Part shown: positions 13,151 to 27,300 of the stretch, piece after piece
Position numbering within the stretch: position 1 is the stretch's first letter
Layout: each line of letters begins with the position of its first letter
Source of the DNA: Rhizopus arrhizus
Taxonomy: Eukaryota; Mucoromycota; Mucoromycetes; Mucorales; Rhizopodaceae
Assembly (NCBI GenBank): GCA_024220505.1
Contig: JAKZZE010000005.1
Location: 952,501-1,016,500 of the forward strand
Length of the DNA stretch: 64,000 nt
Direction: 5' to 3'
The notes under the pieces: generated by a model
What the model was told of the DNA's origin: nothing
Databases searched by the model: none
The model's input: the letters and a program-made list of their open reading frames with translations, nothing else
Translations under genes and position numbers: made by a program

Positions 13151-14949
13151 TTATTCAAGATTAATTTGGTCAAGTATATCCTTTATAACCTCTGGGTATT
13201 TTGTATGGCCATCCACCTCAGGTACTTCGAAATTTCTGATTCGACCAATTTTTACAGGTTCTAAACCTGCAACATTAACAGCGAATGAATGAAGTCGATA
13301 AACAAAAGCCAAAACCCAATCATTGGATGTATAACAGTTAATGAATTCACCTGACACAACCGATTGTACTTGATTCCATTCTTCAATGTTTTCGCTTGAG
13401 ATAGGGGCTCCCATCAGTACAACATGGTCCACCAGTCCTACACAACCTCTTTTGTGTAATTCTAATAAACAATTCCAAATGACAAGACACCCGCAGCTAT
13501 ATGCCACCAAGTTGCAAGGTCTATTTCCTTGAACCCTTTCCTCTAATACATCAGCCAATACTTTTATACATAAACTGATGAGCCTTCCTTCCTGTTATAT
13601 ATTCTATTCTTTCCATTTTACCAAGGCCTGCCTTTTTCGATCTGTCTACTGCGATTTGCCAAGGATTATCTATCACATCAGCTGCTTTTAAAATAGTTGC
13701 AGGTAAGGCAACCGCAGCTTATTCACCAGAAGAAGAAAAATAAGCAAAGTCATATTTGTGATTGTTTTAATAATTTACCAAAAACTGCTTTGAGGAATGT
13801 AGTCTTTGCTATTTCCATTCCTGCATACTTTGCAGCTGAGTCTCTCACAAACTTTCTGAACGAATAGCCCAACTCAAGTAGCTCTTTTGTTTCATATTCT
13901 AAGCAGTAAATATCATTGTTATTACCATGCTTTCCTCCAAATGCTAGCTCCCATGGGGCCTTTTTTTTTACGCAATTAGTACATACATAACCTCAAAAAA
14001 AAAAGAAACGAAGGAGGAGACACTTACCTTGATTTCATTCTCTGAGTCCAACAAAAATCCAGAGATACAAATTGTGCAGTGTAAACTAGGGATAGGCGGA
14101 AGATCAGGATCGTTTAGTATTTGCTGAAACTCAAACACAGAGATCCCCTTCATTCGTCTATGCATTTTCCAACCCGCTAACCCACCTCCTGTCAATCCAA
14201 ACAGGCTCGTCACAAGAGCCACACCACCAGCCGTTGCAAAAAAACTAGCGCCAGTGATACCGACCAGAAATGGCGCCAATAAGGGAGCAGCCAATCCACC
14301 TGTCAGGGCAATGACAGCTCCACCCCCTAAGATACCTGCACCTGTCGCAGCCCAACGGAGCGCTTTATTTCTCTTACTACCTTCTTGAAGTGCCTTCTTA
14401 GCCGAGGCATCCATGTTGGTAGAATGTGATGCCTGTTCTTGCTGCTGTAACGCATAATAAATTTGCTGAGATACGCTTCGTTCAACTGAATTTAAATCGC
14501 CATGTGTCAGACAGAGGACATGCTCAAGTTCAAGTAGAAACCGTCTAGATCTTGAGTCATAGTTCATGTCTTTCTTTTTATAGCCATATAAAGATAGTCC
14601 TACAAGGTCAAGCATGATGTCAATGCGTATATCTTTGCCTTTTTCTGACAATATATCGATTGCTTGACCTAGTGTCATTGTATTCGATACTATGAAAAAA
14701 AGTGTAAACGGAAAGTTAGATGCTAGGTTCTATTCTTTGTTATTGCTTCTGTCTATATCTTTGTTCTTTACCAAACTGTTCTTGAGTTATGTTCAGGTAA
14801 GTAAGTATAGCTTTCCAGTAGTTGGTTGACCAAGGTTCGCCTAATGAGCTTTGAATCAATGCTTGACTTGAAGCGCGTGTAATGGCTAACTTCTGATCTT
14901 TGCTCCATTCTTTTACTGATAGATTTATTAAAGGTTGATCGCTTGACAT
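13151..14949 (-). CDS. DUF726 / TMCO4-like alpha-beta hydrolase-fold membrane protein
   Basis: Five exons: 14949-14772, 14689-14028, 13959-13779, 13717-13622, 13587-13151; 1554 nt, 517 aa. Exon 2 holds a Gly/Ala-rich hydrophobic hairpin (ATGAGILGGGAVIALTGG and what follows) typical of the family. The hydrolase part has VIDNPWQIAVDRS and the nucleophile region LVAYSCG, then HVVLMGAP, and an INCYTSNDWVL segment. In most relatives the elbow is GFSLG; here the first Gly is Ala, but the Ser is kept. Yeast Mil1 and animal TMCO4 belong here; a vesicle-traffic role is known for Mil1 only. The last intron would be just 34 nt, so that junction is less certain. It converges on msh5 with 89 bp between stops. 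Confidence 0.85.
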
Positions 14950-14989
14950 TTTGTTTTATAAAAAAAAAAAAGCGTCATTATTTTTTGGA

Positions 14990-16557
14990 CCTTAAATTTC
15001 TGCCTTTGAGAAAAGCTAACGGGATTTGGAAAATCAATATTTTAACCAAGCGAAAAGCTTGTTTGTTTCCATGCTTTATTCATTTCACTGTCAAGCATTA
15101 ATTAAAGTGGTACGTTTTTGATAAAAGCTGACAAGAGCCTCATACAAATAATATACACCAGATACCGGAAAACTATAACAAAAGATAGAATAAAATGCAT
15201 ATGAAAAAATTAGTGGAAATATATTATTTATTAGCTTGTTTTCTAAAAAATATACATATCGCGTGACCCACACTCCCTATGCTCAAAATCAATTTATTAT
15301 TGAAGCGAACCAAGGATAATATTGTACTCGAGTTGTTCTACTTACTCAAGTGATATACGAGCTTAGATACAGTGTTGTTTTAGGTCCAGATTTACAAAGA
15401 TATGTTCAAACACAGCTAAAATAATGGATCAAGCCTTAACAAGGAACCTTAGTTTCGAAAGAATGTTACCTACAACCAGCTTAAGGAAAGGATTATGAAA
15501 GACCCATGAATGAAATGACTGTCCCTAGTGATGTTATAAGAAGACACACTAAAACCGATGCTTTTAAGAATTGTTGTACGCTGGTATAGAAAGCAACTTG
15601 TACCAGAAGCGGCAGGCTGTGTATTTAACCTTGCTTGTAGACCTTTGTTGCAATGATAGGACTGTTTTTATTCTTTAAGTTTGGGAAAATATGAACCACA
15701 ATTTGATTATTATTTCATCTACAAAGATCGTTTTGTCTTTATCATCTCTTGCCAAGTTTTGTAGAAAGAAACTTTGTCAGTTTAAAATCCATCTACCACT
15801 AAAAATCGAGTATATGCTGCGATGCATCATGTAACACAAAATATTAATTGGCTGACAAGTGGATCTTCTCGGACCGTTGCAGACTCACTTTTAAATAATG
15901 AACTATCATTTTAAAAGACCCATGAAGAAAAATATTTGATACACTATAGAAACTAAGTAGTAAAGAAACTTGCTTTAGAAATAATTTGTTTTTTTTTATA
16001 TGACAAAAAAAAATGTAGTGTTTTCTCATGACCTGGTTGTTTATCACCCTTTCCGAATGAATCACATTTTAAACTGGTTGAAAGAGAGACTAGAAATCCA
16101 GTTTTTACTAACTTTAGGTTCACTTTTGAAATTTCGGTGCAGAAAAAAAAGAGAGTCTAAAGAAAATGCGCCAAATAGCTTTGGAGCCAAGTTTTACTCA
16201 ACTGGTAGATAAGTGCTCTCTAAATCACATACGGAAATACTTATGCATTGTATTTGCGTACTTGTATTAAAATATAACTTACAATTTGCAACTTATTTCC
16301 CAGGTTTTCCTTTATAAATAAAAAAAAAAATTCCGCATGAATCTTGTTTTTTTTAAATATAAAGAAGCTTATCAACAGTATGAAAATCAACTATTTTATG
16401 TATGTTATAAAAAGAGACAGAAAGAGAGAAAGGGAAAATTCTGTAACTTATTTAAGTTAAAGTGAATGATTTTTAAACAATAATAATGAAAAAGTAGATA
16501 TTTATGCCAAATCACCAGATTTTATCACTTAAAAAAAGTTTAATATGAATTTTTTTA

Positions 16558-16588
<31 letters not shown>

Positions 16589-16636
16589 GTTTTGTTTCTT
16601 TCTTTTGCTTCTTTTGCTTCTTTTGCAAACCACTTT
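14990..16636. other. Stretch without recognisable gene
   Basis: Short frames (15091-15273 minus, hydrophobic; 15844-16065 minus; 16000-16212 plus) have no family features. A run of about 28 T and pyrimidine-rich TTTTGCTTC repeats at 16559-16625 lead into the next gene. Confidence 0.4.
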
Positions 16637-17700
<1,064 letters not shown>

Positions 17701-18235
17701 CGAATGATACCCCCCATCTCTCTTTCTTTTTCTCTGTCACGCACATACTTTATCACAAATAAATGATATTGAGGTGCACTATATTTATTTGCCATACCGT
17801 TCATTATCGTTTGATAATAACGGGGGTGCTGCATGGTTGTCGGATATATAATTACCATTTTGATCTTAGAATCACTCTATGTTCCTTTGTAAGGAGATAG
17901 ACATATAACTTGCTGATATTGCCATTCATAACATGCTTGCATAAAGCATTATGTTTATAGGACAAAAAATGGAAGCTAATAGCCTATTGGTAAGGTCAAG
18001 GTTAGTATCTCATCATAACAACTTTAATTAATGTTATTTGCATTTCTTCCTCAAAGTTCGACAGCTTTGCACCCACTTTGATTAACTTGATTGCTTTAGC
18101 CCCTATAAACAAGAGTTAAGGCTTTGTGCTTGAGATTGAGTTCGCGTATTGTACAAAGTTGGATACGTGTATTGCCTGTGTCAGAGGTTGCTCAGTGAAG
18201 GGCAGGTGATCGGTCCCTTGGTTTACATAGGCTTA
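17701..18235. other. Intergenic DNA, nothing recognised
   Basis: No coding or RNA signal that I can support. Confidence 0.35.
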
Positions 18236-18804
18236 TTAATTGGCGAAGGATCCCTGTAGATCTAAAGAAATACTCCGTGAGCCTTTTGCATCTGCTGTTA
18301 AAGTTGTTGAATGCTGCAAAAACAGATGAGTATCATCAACAATCAGTTTGACTTCTTCTTTGCTGACTTTATGCCATATGGTAAGACATGTGGAAATAGA
18401 ATTTAAAGATTTTGTACGCACCTGAGCTTCAACAAATCTGGAACATCCTCGACTCTGACTTCTTCTGAAATCGTACATTGAATCTTTCTGCATGCACAGC
18501 ATACCGTTTCCTGATGTTTGTGATGTTTTCGCTAGACAAGCTCTTCATGACGAGATTCTTTTCGGTAGACAGTAATTCTATTTGAATAAGTTACTTTAGT
18601 GTCGATAATAAGAACATGAACGACTGCAACTTGTTTAAAAAGCTCCGATACAGACGAATACAATATATTTCGCATTTGAAATTTTATAATTGATCTCGCA
18701 AGATGATTACGCGGCAAAGTGGTCATTCTTAGATCACCTTTCACTCTTCCACTTATTGAATTCATCTTCTTTTTCTCAATTTTAATGATTATGCTTTGTT
18801 GCAT
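18236..18804 (-). CDS. Hypothetical protein fragments, unknown
   Basis: Two adjacent minus-strand frames of 90 and 88 codons (18804-18532 and 18502-18236). Between them another frame reads CCACRKIQC and EEVRVEDVPDLLKLR, followed by a possible donor, so one spliced gene is conceivable. I could not close a single frame across the region and recognise no family. It may be a decayed gene. Confidence 0.25.
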
Positions 18805-18849
18805 GAAGAAGTATTCGAAAGCATAATCTTTGCAGATACTTTAATGAGA

Positions 18850-20610
18850 TATCCTTTTGTTTTTCTAGGTTCACGCTGATTTAAACACATTCGTTTTTAC
18901 TGTAATAGAACTAGACAATTGGCAAGAAGAAATAGGCTTTTTTCTAGTGCCATAAGCAAGATGACAGAAATTATGTTTGTAATAGAGCTATTGATGTACT
19001 ATTATCTCTGCATGTATATCCCTGATTATTATCAACTAATAATGCATTCTTCTGTCGCTCTCTAATTTTTTTTTACCGACACCAGTGAATCCAAGAAGCG
19101 TATAAATGTTAATCATATTTGCTTTGGATTAGATTATTCATCCCATAACAAACAATCTATCCAAATTCAAAAGGATCTTGTAACTCAAATATTTGTTTTT
19201 TTTTTTAATAGAATTTAAAATATATTAAATATCTCTTAGAAGTCAAACATAACATATAAACAATGCATCATCAGAGGTTGATCTGACTGTCATGTGAATG
19301 TTTTATGAGATATCTTATTTCAATGTTCACTTCATCAAAGATGTTGAGCATTCGGCCATTGTTCTTTACAAATAGGCAGCCTTTGGTATACTTAGGCTGG
19401 TGAACACTCGAATAGTTCACTACTTTTAAGCGTCTGTAAATTTTATTTAGTTTAATATGTGCGTTTCCAAGTAGCCTAAACCAAGCCCAAAGATGATGAG
19501 GATGCTTTTGAGGGAAAAAATTCTTTTTATCAATCATAATTTGATTCAGACAAAGCGCTTATGCTAATAATTCGTTTAATACAATACAATTGAGCAATGT
19601 TTACTGATATCGTACAAAAAACTAATTAATTTCCCTTAATGGTTTCGTATGGCGATCCTAACTTTATAAATTTTCAGCATTGAAGTGATACACATTGTTG
19701 ATTGTATATACTAATTTGTTAAGAAATCGTCGACCTTAGATTAAGACATCTTGCATGCGAGCTATTCTTTTTTATTATTAATATATACAAATAACTTTTA
19801 TAATTTTTCTTTATCTTTCATTTGACGTGCTGTCATAATTTCAAATGGAATAACAAATTATTGACTATATAACCTGTTTATATTCTCAAAAAAAAAAAAA
19901 CTTCCGAAATGCACCATCTAACTTCCTGTCTAAAGCCTAGGTATTGGTAGTGCTATTTGTCTGTAATAAATTACCGTCCTGGTCTTTTTATGATAAAAAA
20001 AAAATCACGGAAAATTTGATACTGCCAGTCAGACACAGCAACTTCTTGACAATGACTGGATTAGCTAATATTTCTTAACAAACTTTAAATCTCTACTTAA
20101 GCTATTGTCCTGATAGCGCCATGTTCTCACTAACGCAACCCTATATGATTGGTAAAGACATTGTTTTGTTAATCAAAAAGAGAACAAAAAGAAAAAGAAA
20201 GGAAAGAATGTTCCTTGGATAAATAAACTGTACCGATAAATATTGCCAGTCATTTGTTGTTCATTGCATTACCACTGTTATATCATTTTATGGCTACTTT
20301 TTTATCCTCAGGTGTCAACGTGGGGGTTTTTTTTTTGTCATCCGGTGAACAAAAAAGAATGAGCAAAGGAATTTTACGCTCAATCACAAGTTGTTTCAGC
20401 TCTCTATGCTTAGCCGATTATATACATTAAAAGAGCATTGATTCAAATAAACAATTGGAAAAAAGTGAAGTTTTTAGCTATTTGCAATATTGTTTGTAGT
20501 CAGCCAATAGAATTAAATATCTCATTTTTCAGTGATTGAGCATAAACTTCTTCAGAGTATCTCTTTACTTTTCTCTCTATCAACTGCTTTCTAAAAATCG
20601 TACAACATGG
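18850..20610. other. Gene-poor AT-rich stretch
   Basis: One 88-codon minus frame (19271-19537) without family features. Several short homopolymer runs. Nothing else was recognised. Confidence 0.4.
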
Positions 20611-20618
20611 TGATCACT

Positions 20619-20825
20619 TCAAGGCATGGGCTTAGCAATTTCATATTCAGCTCTACTCATTTGAAGATCAATCCAGGGAGACTCATAAGCATTCAAGGGT
20701 CTATGCCAAACAAAAAAGTCTCTTCAATGAAAATAATGCTTATGGACCATGCCGTCGCATCAAAATGATACGAAAAAGCTCAAATCATACCTAGTTTTAT
20801 CCAACTCTTCTTGAAACCATAGAGG
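20619..20825 (-). CDS. C-terminal exons of a small unknown protein
   Basis: Two minus-strand exons, 20825-20791 and 20721-20619, join through a GT-AG intron to give PLWFQEELDKTR, then DFFVWHRPLNAYESPWIDL and EYEIAKPMP before a stop. The aromatic- and proline-rich, well-formed C-terminus looks like a small mitochondrial or complex-subunit protein, but I cannot name it. Upstream exons were not found; an in-frame TGA precedes the first exon unless it starts after the AAAAG acceptor at 20826. It could be a pseudogene. Confidence 0.35.
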
Positions 20826-21136
20826 CTTTTTCAAAGTGGATGATCATTGTAAATTAAAGAACTGACCAACGTAAAAACAAATAAATAGAAACGGTGAAAA
20901 GGTTGTGCCTGTTTATTTACACTTTTTAATTTCTTGTATTACACACTATATAAATGACAAGGGAGTGAACAGAAAGGAAAGGCGCTTTTGTGTGCGTCTG
21001 TAAAATGAAATGAGGGTATTGATATTATTTTTTCATAGGGTTTGTTAGAAATGAAGTTCAAAAAATGAAGGGTATAAGGAGAGAAGCGAAAAAAGAAGAA
21101 AGCATAGAAAAATGGGTTACCATAGAAATAAAGCAT

Positions 21137-21156
21137 ATTTGTGTGTGTGTGTGTAT
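21137..21156. repeat. TG dinucleotide microsatellite
   Basis: A run of about seven TG units just beyond the 3' end of the minus-strand gene at 21175. Confidence 0.7.
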
Positions 21157-21174
21157 ACTAGAGCTGAAATAAAA

Positions 21175-22696
21175 TTAATGCCACTTTGGCTTTCCAGAAT
21201 CTTGCTTGTGAGTACTAAGTCTAGAAGAAGGTCTTTGCTGCGTGGATGGAGAAGTAGAGCGTTGTAAAGAAGGAGAAGCAGAGCGTTGAAGAGATGGAGA
21301 GGCAGCGCGCTGCAAAGATGAAGTAGAGCGTTGAAGAGATGGAGAAGCAGCACGTTGTAGAGAAGGAGAAACAGAACGCTGCAAGATGGGTGGTGATGAT
21401 TGACGAGATAAGTTTCTGGTCATCTTTACACTAGAAGGTCTTGGTGATGGTTTTATTGCGGACGTATCTGATACACGTCTTGCTGTACTTCTTTTCTTCA
21501 TCTCGATTGGAGAAGAAGAACGAATAGAGAGTTTGCGTAAAGTTTCTAACTAAAGCATGAGTGATTTGATGATTGAGCAAGCGTATATGTACCTTCATCT
21601 TCCTTTAAATGATGATCTTGTTGTTGCAACACTTTTCCGGATTGTTTCGATTTCTCAATTAACGCGATTTCTGCTTGTTCAATCAAATGTTCTACTGCTA
21701 ATTTTACACGTTGAAATATCCTATCACTTTCTTCTTCATCTTCTTCAATGCTTTTAAATGAGAAAACAGACTAACAAAATATTATTTTAGAGAATAAATA
21801 AAGGATAACAGCCCTCTTTGTTATTACTTCATTTTGATCATCTTCATCATCCACTTGCTTATCAGATATGGGTGTCAGAGGCGGCTCATTACTAAAATAA
21901 TATTTTAATTACAAATATGATAGAATGATAGCATGCTTACTTACATCTGCTGCAATCTCTTTTCCAGTTCACTTATTTGCAATGCTTGCTGTTTTAACTT
22001 GGATTCAAGAGTTGAGTTCAATGACAACAATGTTTGGTTTTCTATTTCAAGATCAGCAATCTATTTTGCAATACACAAACGTTCAATGTACACACACTAA
22101 GCAGATGGGCTATATTTGTTTACCTTTCGATTTGTTCTTGCTTCGTCCAACCAGTAATCATTCTTGCTTCCCTTACTAACAAATTCTCCCTTTCCATTCA
22201 TTATAGTTCCGTGCCTTACTTTGGCTACTATTTTGATATTCTCTTCCTCTTCCTCTTCGTCTTCTTCGTCTTCATCATCCTCTTCCTCTTCCTCTTCTTC
22301 TTCTTCATCAGTCATACCATCTATACTATCTAATTCATCATAATCATCATCATCATCATCATCAGCATTTACATTACTGTAATCAGAGAAAGCTGTAAAG
22401 AAAGTTGATCTTGATACAGTTGAGTTACTTCTTGGTCTTTGTAAGAATCGATGAGGATTTACACCAACTGTATTCACTGATGATTTAAAGTTATTTAAAT
22501 TATTTTGAAAAAGGGATGCAGGGTTAAATATAGTTGGTTGTGGTCGACTGTTGGAAAATGTAGAAAAGTTTGAAATAGTAGAGATTTCAGAAGGTGAAGA
22601 TGCCATAGAACAAGAATCTTGCTGGCTGAAATAAAGCGGGGGCGAAGGACGTACGATATTTAAAGCCTTTGGTAATGGCCTTTCTTTAGCAAACAT
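21175..22696 (-). CDS. Unknown acidic coiled-coil protein with C-terminal SPSLQR repeats
   Basis: Five exons: 22696-22124, 22060-21945, 21891-21828, 21770-21593, 21545-21175; 1302 nt, 433 aa, open throughout. The N-terminal 110 aa are Ser-rich and disordered-looking. Residues about 110-150 are almost entirely Asp and Glu, coded by TCA/TCT-type trinucleotide runs on the plus strand. Exon 2 encodes a leucine-heptad coiled coil (IENQTLLSLNSTLESKLKQQ). The C-terminal 100 aa are basic and carry about seven SPSLQR(A/S) repeats, then SRQSS, ending SGKPKWH. No family is recognised. A basic repeat tail with acidic and coiled segments suggests a cytoskeletal or scaffold protein, but that is guesswork. 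The last exon 4-5 acceptor was chosen for frame. Confidence 0.75.
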
Positions 22697-22859
22697 GTAA
22701 TAAATTATTAAAAAAAAAGAAAAGAAAAGAAAAAGAAGAAGAAAAGAAAAAAAAAAAACAAATGTTATTTAAAAAGGAAAGTAATAATAATTTTCTTTCT
22801 TTCTTGTGTAATATATTATAGTTACAGGTACAAACAAAAATCTTTTGATCATATTTTAC

Positions 22860-22876
22860 AATCACCGCCTTCCGCA

Positions 22877-22936
<60 letters not shown>

Positions 22937-22956
22937 TAAAATCACGCCTTCCGCAT
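22860..22956. repeat. 57-nt poly(T) flanked by near-identical direct repeats
   Basis: A pure T run at 22879-22935 lies between AATCACCGCCTTCCGCAT (22860-22877) and AATCACGCCTTCCGCAT (22940-22956), which differ by one base. The layout fits a target-site duplication around a poly(A)-only retro-insertion in minus orientation. Confidence 0.7.
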
Positions 22957-24269
22957 TTATACTAGAAGAGATAACCAACAATACAATGATCATGGTGCCA
23001 ATTTGCGGAGTTTAATACTCAAATTACAGTTTTGACGTATTTAAAGTGTGGATTATATTCTTCTCTTTCCACATGCGTCTACTTTTATACATATTAAAAT
23101 ATCTTGTATTATTTATTAAAAGATAGACTATGTTAGATAGTATCATTAATTAAATACATGTAACGTTATTAAATGAATGCTGAATAAAAACCTTTAGATG
23201 ATAAGTCGGGACTTTTATCAAGTCTTTCTCTTTCTGAAATCCTGTACTTCTTCCTCTTGAATTAATTTTAGAGAGCAAGGAAGACGATGCACATAGTTAT
23301 AGTCACAGTCGACAACTAAATCTCCAGTATTATACAATAGATAATTATACACGACAGTATAAAACTCTCATTTTGGATACCTTATCCATACAACCAAGTG
23401 TCTTCGAAATAAATACAAGATTATGGTCAAATTTAGTTCCTTTAAAAGCTGACTTTATCGTCTTTGTTTTCTTTTTTAAGTGCTTCAATGACCTCGCTCT
23501 TTTGAAAGTTTGTAGAATTTTCACTTAGATGACTATAGCACCCATTGCAAGAACAATGCCAAGGATGTTATGGCACGTGGCTTCATTTGATGGTGTGGTA
23601 ACTACAGCTGGAGTTTCACGAAGGAAGTGAGCACTATGTGATATCATATTGATATTAAATCTAAGTTCATCAACAAATACATAATTATTAAGGAAGCCTA
23701 TTTCTGTTTTACTATTTCTTTCATCTATCGAACCAAGTCTTCTTCCTCTGATTATCGTCTTTGACAGCAAGATGCCTAGTGGATTTCTATAAAGTTGAAT
23801 TTCTTTGAAATGAGCTTGCCGACAATGAAAGCCTTAAGACTGAATCCCTCGAATGATTTCGCCAGGCCATTAGTGGTGTTTGACGCGATTGCAAAAGGAT
23901 TCTTATCAAAGGAATGGATGAGATGATTTTTATGTTTGTCAACAAGTTGACTTGAAAGAAACATTTAACAAATTAGTCAAGCCTTTGACAAGTAAGAATA
24001 GTTAAAGCGTTCAAAAAAATTGACCGAAACAATGAAAAATATTACCTAATTTATAAATAAGGAATAAAACAGTATACTTAAAAGGGTCTCTATCAAAAAC
24101 ATTAGGGACATACAAAGCATCAAGGGTTATGATGTATTGCTTCTTCTTTTGTCATACCTACTGCCATGACGAATTCGAAGAATATTTCTAAATTCAAATA
24201 TTATTTAGTGTAAATTCAATTGTGTACGTGAAACTTTTTATATTTGTATATTCGGACCAGATCCATCCC

Positions 24270-24320
<51 letters not shown>

Positions 24321-27300
24321 TTTTTAGACCAAGGGTTAAAAAAGGATCAGCGGAACAGCACACGGATGGGAACATTTTGAGAGCCAGTTCACAAGAAGTT
24401 GATCATGTGTAAGCCTAGTACGAATATATGTAAAATGGTAAAAGTGATTCAGTTCAAACAAAATAGAATATATGGTTGGACATAGAAGAATTCAAAAGAG
24501 AATTAAATTATTTTATGGCAAATTCACGTAAACCCAAATGCACAGAGTCTTAAAAAACCAACAGTTGATAGTGAAACGCGCGTAGTCCTCGAACTGCCAG
24601 AATATTTACTAGTGTCAAATTGTAATATATGGAATATTTCAAGTGCCATTAACGATTATGTTCTCTTTGAGTAAATACCAATGTGACAAGACACAGACTA
24701 TTCGATGGTGTATTTAGTTCCCTCAATAACCTCAGTTATTCTGAACATGTCTTCAAACAAGAAAGAATATTTTCACAAATTTCTTAAATCAACTGTCCAA
24801 CAAAAGAAATTTTCTTACTTATTATCGCACACTAGCAGGAGAACCACATTTCAAAGAGACAGTCAATAAAGTAGAAAATGAAACAGAAATTACATGTAAT
24901 GAAGAAATAGCTTTTGTAGGAAAAGAGAAAAGCGTAAGGTAAAGTGATTAAATAATAAAATTATATTGCTCGAAGAACGTCATATTTTACAAAGGAACCA
25001 CAAAGAAGTATGAAAATATAAATAAAATAGTGTCAGTTAGAAAGTTATTTTTTGATTTGACGACAATTGAATCGGAAAGATTTTTATAGAGTTTTTCAAT
25101 AATGGATTATGATGCTTCAGGCTTCAATCATTTTATGAAATTTTGTATGATCAATCTTGTTATAAGCACGTTAAGGATTTCATTAACGTATATTACCGAT
25201 GAAAGAATAGTGCTTTTAGAAATTGTAGTTGCGCTTCTAAATTACTTTGGTAATATTATTGATTTAACATCTTTCAAATGGTAAGCAATATAAACATCAA
25301 TAATACATTTATCTAAAGTCAATTTTAGGTGTGAAAGAAAGTACAAGGAATTAGCCAGTACGATATTCTTTGTACCTCAAAAAAAAAGAATGTACTTTAT
25401 TCAATAGTATTGGAACAAATAAGAATTTGACCAATCTTGTCATTGCATCTTCCGAGTAAGCCATGTGTGGAATAGGCGTATTAAGTCTCTCAATTAATAA
25501 AGTCAATATAAATACAAACAATCACTGAGACTCTTGAATCTTTTTATAAGGGCGAGAGGAAGTCCATTCAAAACAAACTACGTCTTGGAATATCACAATG
25601 TGGTCTAGGGTCCGATGTAGTATGGCATAAATTGTGTGGCTGTTATAATACATGGCACAAAGTGCTATACATGATATACAGTGAAAGTTATCTAAGAGTT
25701 TTTGAGTGAACTCACACGACATAATATTAATACATTGTATAAAGTAGACAGGAATTTTGATTCAATTTACAAAATTGAGCCCTTCTACAAATATTGGCCA
25801 TACTCTTGAAGGCTCCGTAAAAAATATACACATTAAAGTATAACTGACTTCCTAAAGAGCACAACATGCAAATTCCCGAACTCGAGCTTACAATCAATGA
25901 AGAAAGCACCTGTGTACTCTATTCACATAATACAGACTACTGTGACTCCCATCCGGTATCCCTTGAAGAATTTAAATACTTAAGGTTACTGAATGTAATT
26001 CAGTTATGTTGCCTCGGGTTTTCAAGAAGAGAAAAAGCCTTATCAAGTGCTTGATATTTTCGCTTATGCGCAAGTTATTTTCTTCTTTTTCTTTGTGTTT
26101 ATTATTATTACCCCACTTTTTTATAGTTTAGCCTTGTGTTCCATTTCGATTATCAACGAATGTTTTTTTTAACTCAGAATTATTTTCAAATCGATGGACA
26201 CTGTCTATTACATGTTGTATGAGTTCATAAATCTTTTTTTTTTTTTTTTTTTTTTGTTATGACATCTATCAGCTCAGTACTTTTTTACTGCATTAATGGT
26301 TTGACAATAAATAATATCTGACTTTTAACATAAGCAATTCGGTGATGTAGAAGTTATTATTTCGGCTCAATCATGTCCGATTCATCTTGTTTTACTATTC
26401 CTTTTTTTTTTGCCTCTATTTTTCTGCATTTTTTATCTCTTTAAAAAGAGGGGGAAAACAACGTATGATTTTATCATTCCATCTTTTTTTTTATCCACAG
26501 CTCCCCACTTATTGTCTTTGTATCTGATGATATATTTGAGAAATTGTATCACCTGTAATTCCGATGCCTCCGGATGAAGATGAAATTAAGTGCATGATTC
26601 GTACTCAGTGGTATATTTAGTAAAGAGGATGTTCATTTATGCCCGATAGTGTTATTTTTGTAATAGTATTTTTCAATCGACCCACTGCTTCCCAAATCAA
26701 AGTGGTAGAAGAAGATGAAAATGAATGCTTACGATGAACATAGGGTACATCTAAAATGACCATTGCCAAAACCATGTATCCTATGTCGCGTTTATCTACA
26801 ATGGAAGAGCGTATAAATATATCCCAAGCTCAATCTCTCTTTCGATCTTATGTTACCTACAGACACTTTCCCAGCAAAGCTCATGTCACACATATAGCAT
26901 GATGGGCGCCAACAATGACACAAGCTATCTGTGTTCTCACTTAAGAAAAGCATATCTCCTCTAGTCAAAGAATACAATATCAAGACTTTTAGTTCCATCA
27001 AGGAATTATTCGTGCAACAGGGCCTGTATCGTAATGTAAGGCTTCCATCCTACATCTTAGGTTTAAATACTCGAGTATACAATAGTACATTAGGAATAGA
27101 ATCAAGCTAATTAAATTTATTAGCTTTTATACTAAAACTGTTTTTTAAATGCTTTTGGTATCCTTTTAATTAAAATTTTTACTTTTACTTTCATTCAGTT
27201 AATATGTGCCTACGCTGAGACCACTGAGGACAAATGTGGAGTTTCCAGTGGAAAAAAAAAAAAAAAAGATTGCATCAAGAGTACAAGTAAAACACCGATA